Of a DNA stretch of 9,391 bases, positions 5,991 through 9,391 are shown in pieces. Every line of letters begins with the position of its first letter. Position 1 is the stretch's first letter. A model generated the notes under the pieces. It was not told the origin of the DNA, did not search any database, and worked only from the letters and a program-made list of their open reading frames with translations. This DNA is from Casp-actino8 sp046082625 (GTDB taxonomy: Bacteria; Actinomycetota; Acidimicrobiia; Acidimicrobiales; Ilumatobacteraceae): positions 1-9,391 of the forward strand of contig JBJTYE010000157.1 of NCBI GenBank assembly GCA_046082625.1, written 5' to 3'. The position numbers were made by a program, and so were the translations under genes.

Positions 5991-8291
5991 TCAGCGGTGG
6001 AGCGCCTCCCAGACCCGCTGCGCCGTACAGGGCAAGTCGATGTGGCGGACACCGAGGTGGGACAGTGCATCGATCACGGCGTTCTGCACGGCCGGAGTGG
6101 CGCCGATCGTGCCGCTCTCCCCGATGCCCTTGGCCCCGAGGTCGTTGAGGGGAGACGGCGTCTCCAGATGCACGGTCACGAAACTGGGCACCTCGGCCGC
6201 CGACGGGAATCCGTAATCGGCGAAGTTGCCGGTGAGCGGATTGCCCTCGCCGTCGTAGATCACTTCTTCGAAGAGGGCCTGGCCGATGCCTTGCACCAAC
6301 CCTCCGTGTACTTGACCCTCGGCCAGCAACTGGTTGACGATCCGTCCGGCATCGTCCACGGCGAACATCTGCCGCAGTCGCACCGCTCCGGTTTCGGTGT
6401 CCACCTCCACCACCGCCACGTGCGCACCACTCGGGAACGTGCCCTGGGTCTGGGTGAAATCCCCCTCGCCGTCCAGCGTCACCTGCTCTTCGTCGGCGGC
6501 TCGCGCCACATCGGACCAACCGACATCGATGGCCGGGGCCCCGGCCACGTGGAAACGACCTTCGGGACTCAGCACGACGTCCTGGTCGTCGGCTTCCAGG
6601 AGTCGGGCCGCCAGTCGCCGCGCCTTGTCGGCCACGACACCGGCCGCTCGCCAGACATTGGTGCCGCCGATCTGCACCGATCGCGACCCACCGGTGATCG
6701 AACCTCGACTCACGAGATCGGTGTCGCCATGGACCACGGTGACTCGATCCAGCGGAAGGCCCAGTCGGTCGGCCACCAGCATGGCCCAGGTGGTGCGGTG
6801 TCCCTGTCCGTACGGTGTGGTGCCGGTGACGACCCGCGCCCGCACCACGGACTCGTCGTCCACGAAGAGTTCGACCGACCCCAGTTCCTCTCCACCCGAC
6901 ATGGCGGTGATCTCCACGTACACCGCCAGTCCGATACCGAGTTGGACCGGATCCCCGGTGACCCGACGGCGCGTCTGCTCGGCACGCAGCGCCTCGTAGT
7001 CGGCCGCGGCCAATGCCAACTCCAAGGCCTCGGGATAGTTCCCACTGTCGTAGACCGTGCCCATGGCCGTGGTGTACGGAAAGCGGTCGGCGGCTACCAG
7101 ATTGCGCCGACGTACGTCGGCGGGATCCATGGCGATCTCGGCGGCGAAGAGATCCACCATGCGCTCGATGGCCGCCGCGGCCTCCGGACGGCCGGCACCG
7201 CGATAGGCGACGGTTGGAACGGTGTTGGTGACCACACCTTTGGCCGACATGGCGGCCTGCGGAATGTCGTAGGTGCCCGTCAGCATGCGACCGGTCATGA
7301 AAGGAAGGAAGGCGCCGAAACGCGGATAGGCGCCGGCGTCCTGCACCACCGTCATCTCGTAGGCCAGGATGCGGCCGTCGCGGGTGCCACCCAAGCGCAC
7401 GTCCTGGATCTGTCCGCGACCGTGACCGAGTCCGTTCATGCTCTCGCTGCGCGACTCGGTGTACCGCACCGGTCGACCCAACGACTGGGCCAGGAACGGC
7501 AGAAGCAAGTCCTCGGGATAGAAGAAGGCCTTGGCCCCGAAGCCGCCACCGACATCGGGGGTGATGACGCGGATTCGCTCCGGCGCCAGACCGTAGAACG
7601 CGCAGAGTTGTTCGCGAATGGGATGAGCTCCCTGGCAAGCCTGCCAATGCGTGAGGCGCGATACGCCGCTGTCGTCGGGTTCCTCCCAGCGACTGGCCGC
7701 CACCCGTCCTTCGAGAGGACTGGGGGCCAGGCGCTGGTTCACCAGTCGTTGCGTCACGACCACATCACAGCCGCTGAAATCGATCGGTCGATCCGCTGGG
7801 AGATCGACCACCACGTTGCTGCCGTGCTCCGGGAAGAGCAACGTGCTCTCGCTTCGAAGCGCTTCCGCGGGATCGATCACCACCGGCAGTGGGTCGTAGT
7901 CCACGTCCACCGCTTCAGCGGCGTCGACCGCTTCTGCTCGCGTCTCGGCCACCACGGCCGCCACCAGTTCTCCCACGAAGCGCACGACTCCATCGGCGAG
8001 TGCCGGTCGTCGAATGTCCTGGGGCAGGAACGGCATGTCGATGGGCAAGGGCCCGAGTCCTGCGGCCACGAGATCCTGGTACGAGAACACCCCGAGGACT
8101 CCCGGCATGGACTGGGCCGTCGTGACGTCGAGACTCGCAATTCGGGCGTGGGCCATGGGGGATCGGACGTACACGACATGTGCGGCGCCCGGCAGATCCA
8201 GATTGTCGATGAAAGTGCCCCGACCGGTCACCAAGTCGGGATCCTCGGTTCTGACGACACGCTCACCGATCAACCCCACGTCATCCCCCAT
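5991..8291 (-). CDS. Xanthine dehydrogenase/CO dehydrogenase-family molybdenum-binding large subunit (CoxL form II-like)
   Basis: A 766-residue molybdenum hydroxylase catalytic subunit, the usual length for a separate large subunit. The N-terminal a/b-hammerhead domain starts at GERVVRTEDPDLVTGRGTF (9-27). Molybdopterin-cytosine-dinucleotide binding motifs include DVGGGFGAKAFF (246-257). The active-site loop is AYRGAGR (362-368), the form II pattern, not the AYRCSFR of true aerobic CO dehydrogenases. The base Glu725 is in KGIGESG (721-727). It probably hydroxylates an aldehyde, heterocycle or other organic carbon. It contains no [2Fe-2S] or FAD domain, and genes for the small and medium subunits are absent from the window, so partners must be encoded elsewhere. 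It appears to head an operon with the acyl-CoA dehydrogenase and MFS genes. The start is ATG 8291 without a clear Shine-Dalgarno; GTG 8279 preceded by GGGGGA is an alternative. Confidence 0.93.
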   Translation of the reverse strand: MGDDVGLIGERVVRTEDPDLVTGRGTFIDNLDLPGAAHVVYVRSPMAHARIASLDVTTAQSMPGVLGVFSYQDLVAAGLGPLPIDMPFLPQDIRRPALADGVVRFVGELVAAVVAETRAEAVDAAEAVDVDYDPLPVVIDPAEALRSESTLLFPEHGSNVVVDLPADRPIDFSGCDVVVTQRLVNQRLAPSPLEGRVAASRWEEPDDSGVSRLTHWQACQGAHPIREQLCAFYGLAPERIRVITPDVGGGFGAKAFFYPEDLLLPFLAQSLGRPVRYTESRSESMNGLGHGRGQIQDVRLGGTRDGRILAYEMTVVQDAGAYPRFGAFLPFMTGRMLTGTYDIPQAAMSAKGVVTNTVPTVAYRGAGRPEAAAAIERMVDLFAAEIAMDPADVRRRNLVAADRFPYTTAMGTVYDSGNYPEALELALAAADYEALRAEQTRRRVTGDPVQLGIGLAVYVEITAMSGGEELGSVELFVDDESVVRARVVTGTTPYGQGHRTTWAMLVADRLGLPLDRVTVVHGDTDLVSRGSITGGSRSVQIGGTNVWRAAGVVADKARRLAARLLEADDQDVVLSPEGRFHVAGAPAIDVGWSDVARAADEEQVTLDGEGDFTQTQGTFPSGAHVAVVEVDTETGAVRLRQMFAVDDAGRIVNQLLAEGQVHGGLVQGIGQALFEEVIYDGEGNPLTGNFADYGFPSAAEVPSFVTVHLETPSPLNDLGAKGIGESGTIGATPAVQNAVIDALSHLGVRHIDLPCTAQRVWEALHR

Positions 8292-8296
8292 TCGCG

Positions 8297-8331
8297 CCGG
8301 CTACGGGCCGGTCGTGTGACCAGCGTAGATT
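8297..8331. promoter_or_regulatory. Divergent promoter region with a -10 box and a symmetric element
   Basis: The 46-bp gap between the divergent molybdenum hydroxylase and Fe-S protein genes must hold both promoters. TAGATT (8326-8331) fits TANNNT and ends six bases before ATG 8338, the spacing of a leaderless transcript; no Shine-Dalgarno precedes that ATG. On the - strand, TACGCT (8327-8322) is a possible -10 giving a leader of about 24 nt. GGTC-GTGT-GACC (8310-8321) is symmetric and lies between the expected -35 and the -10 of the rightward promoter, a natural repressor site. CCGGC-TACGG-GCCGG (8297-8311) is a second small inverted repeat. All by eye. Confidence 0.4.
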
Positions 8332-8337
8332 GGCCTC

Positions 8338-9391
8338 ATGACCGCCACCGAGTCCGCACCCGCCAAAGCCGAACGCTGGACCGCCCAGTGGAAAGAACTC
8401 TACGAAGAGGTCATCACCACCGGGCTGTGCACCGGTTGCGCCGGATGCGTGGTCACCTGTCCCCACGACGTGATCGGATACGAACACGAAGAGGGCAAGT
8501 ACAAGCCGTTCCACCTCGAAGAGGAAATGGGACTCGACAACTGCGTCCACGGGGTGAAGGGCTGCACCACCTGCACCCGGGCCTGCCCGCGGTTCCGACA
8601 GTGGGAACCGGCGGCCGACATGCACCTGTTCGGACGAGTTCGCGAACCGAACGAGATGTCGGGAATCTGGCGCCAGCTGTTGCTCACCCGGGCCGCCGAT
8701 GCCGAACAACACGAGAAGGGTCAAGACGGAGGCTTCGTCTCGGCCATGCTGATCTGGCTCCTCGAGCACGACTACATCGAGGCCGCCTTGGTGAGCGGTG
8801 TCGAACCGGACGATGCCTGGAAGGCCAAGCCGGTCCTGGCCCGCAACAAGGCCGAGGTTCTGGCCACCGCCGGATCGCGCTACACCTATTGCGCCAACCC
8901 ACTGGCATTGCGCGAAGCCAAGGAACAGGGTCTCAGTCGCTTGGCGTTGGTGGGTATGGGTTGCCAGACCTCGTCACCCCCGGTCATGTGGGACCGCAAG
9001 GCAGGCAAGGTGAGCAAGCCCTTCCTTTTCAACATCGGGCTCCTCTGCTCCAAGACCTTCGACGACGCCATCTTCCCGGAACTCTTCGAGGCCAAGTACG
9101 GCTTGAAGAAGCAGGACATGGTCAAGATGAACATCAAGGGCGTCTTCCAGATCTGGATGAAGGACGGCTCCTACCACGAGATCGATCTCAAGGAATGCCA
9201 CAAGTGGACGCGCGAGGGCTGCAAGACCTGCCCGGACTTCGCCGCCGAGCACAGTGACATCGCCACCGGCGGAATCGGCAAGGACAACGACTGGACCCTC
9301 ACCATCGTGCGCACCGAATTGGGCGAGGAAGTCATCAACCGCATGATCAAGGACGGGGTCATCGAAGCCCGTCCTGCTCAAGAGGACGAAG
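8338..9391 (+). CDS. F420 hydrogenase/dehydrogenase beta-subunit (FrhB/FdhB) family Fe-S protein, 3' end outside window
   Basis: 351 codons are visible from ATG 8338 to the window edge with no stop. The N-terminus has a four-Cys ferredoxin-type motif (Cys31, 34, 37, 41; CTGCAGCVVTCP), then a second set (Cys69, 76, 79, 83; CVHGVKGCTTCTRACP), enough for two [4Fe-4S] clusters. GQDGGFVSAMLIWLLEHDYI (128-147) and GMGCQ (206-210) match the FrhB/FdhB N-terminal domain that binds FAD and F420. GCKTCPDF near 294-301, with Cys287 before it, and DIATGGIG (307-314) match the C-terminal domain, with a possible third cluster. By family it would pass electrons between F420 (or another donor) and Fe-S partners; the soluble cytoplasmic sequence has no membrane segment. 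Related proteins include reductases and ferredoxin-linked enzymes, so F420 use is inferred. It is divergent from the molybdenum hydroxylase and probably leaderless. Confidence 0.88.
   Translation, partial: MTATESAPAKAERWTAQWKELYEEVITTGLCTGCAGCVVTCPHDVIGYEHEEGKYKPFHLEEEMGLDNCVHGVKGCTTCTRACPRFRQWEPAADMHLFGRVREPNEMSGIWRQLLLTRAADAEQHEKGQDGGFVSAMLIWLLEHDYIEAALVSGVEPDDAWKAKPVLARNKAEVLATAGSRYTYCANPLALREAKEQGLSRLALVGMGCQTSSPPVMWDRKAGKVSKPFLFNIGLLCSKTFDDAIFPELFEAKYGLKKQDMVKMNIKGVFQIWMKDGSYHEIDLKECHKWTREGCKTCPDFAAEHSDIATGGIGKDNDWTLTIVRTELGEEVINRMIKDGVIEARPAQEDE

Noticed and set aside
5977..7647. A 556-codon - strand frame overlapping the Mo hydroxylase gene
   Set aside because: Alternate frame of the real gene, almost all Arg, Gly, Ser and His, with no motifs.
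5991..8291. True aerobic CO dehydrogenase (form I CoxL)
   Set aside because: The active-site loop reads AYRGAGR, not the AYRCSFR with the copper-binding cysteine, and no CoxS/CoxM genes are present.
5997..9257. A 1086-codon open frame on the + strand across the Mo hydroxylase gene and into the Fe-S protein gene
   Set aside because: It is antisense to the well-supported Mo enzyme and out of frame with the Fe-S protein. Its composition (rich in His, Arg, Gly) is typical of a high-GC shadow frame and no domain is visible.

Overview
The window is GC-rich and densely coded on both strands. It has TANNNT-type -10 boxes placed for leaderless transcripts, arginine codons almost all CGN, and a gene for an F420-type (FrhB/FdhB-family) flavo-iron-sulphur protein. 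Together these suggest a high-GC actinobacterium, perhaps of the Acidimicrobiia, but that placement is inference from style and gene content; no rRNA or marker gene is present.

Layout. Bases 1-111 are the charged C-terminal tail of a + strand protein. Its stop codon abuts the stop of a - strand gene (112-1203) encoding an unusual two-domain protein: a complete O6-alkylguanine-DNA alkyltransferase (Ogt/MGMT) fused to a carboxymuconolactone-decarboxylase/AhpD-fold domain. Next on the + strand come a small unrecognised protein (1275-1502, probably leaderless) and an overlapping nucleotidyltransferase-like gene (about 1483-1803). The latter seems to have lost its central part and uses rare AGA/AGG arginine codons unlike its neighbours. 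A 14-helix DHA2-family drug/proton antiporter gene (1890-3437, +) follows.

From 3409 to 8291 the - strand carries what looks like one transcription unit, read from right to left: a xanthine dehydrogenase/CO dehydrogenase-family molybdenum hydroxylase large subunit (8291-5991), an acyl-CoA dehydrogenase (5918-4683) and a 12-helix MFS transporter (4623-3409). The last of these overlaps the 3' end of the DHA2 gene by 29 bp, tail to tail. The two internal gaps of this unit hold a perfect 20-bp palindrome and a short GC hairpin with a spaced direct repeat. Divergent from the molybdenum enzyme, across a 46-bp gap, is a + strand gene (8338 to the window edge) for a multi-cluster Fe-S FrhB/FdhB-family protein.

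How they may work together (inference): the right half looks like a catabolic or redox cassette. A molybdenum hydroxylase, a FadE-type dehydrogenase and a transporter would act on an imported or exported organic (acid or CoA-linked) substrate, and the divergent F420-type oxidoreductase may share regulation or electron flow. The molybdenum subunit has no [2Fe-2S] or FAD partner gene in view, which is the main puzzle of this half. The left half is a mixture of DNA-alkylation repair, a decayed or minimal nucleotidyltransferase locus and multidrug export. I saw no tRNA, rRNA, CRISPR array or insertion sequence, and no stretch over 300 bp without a gene.
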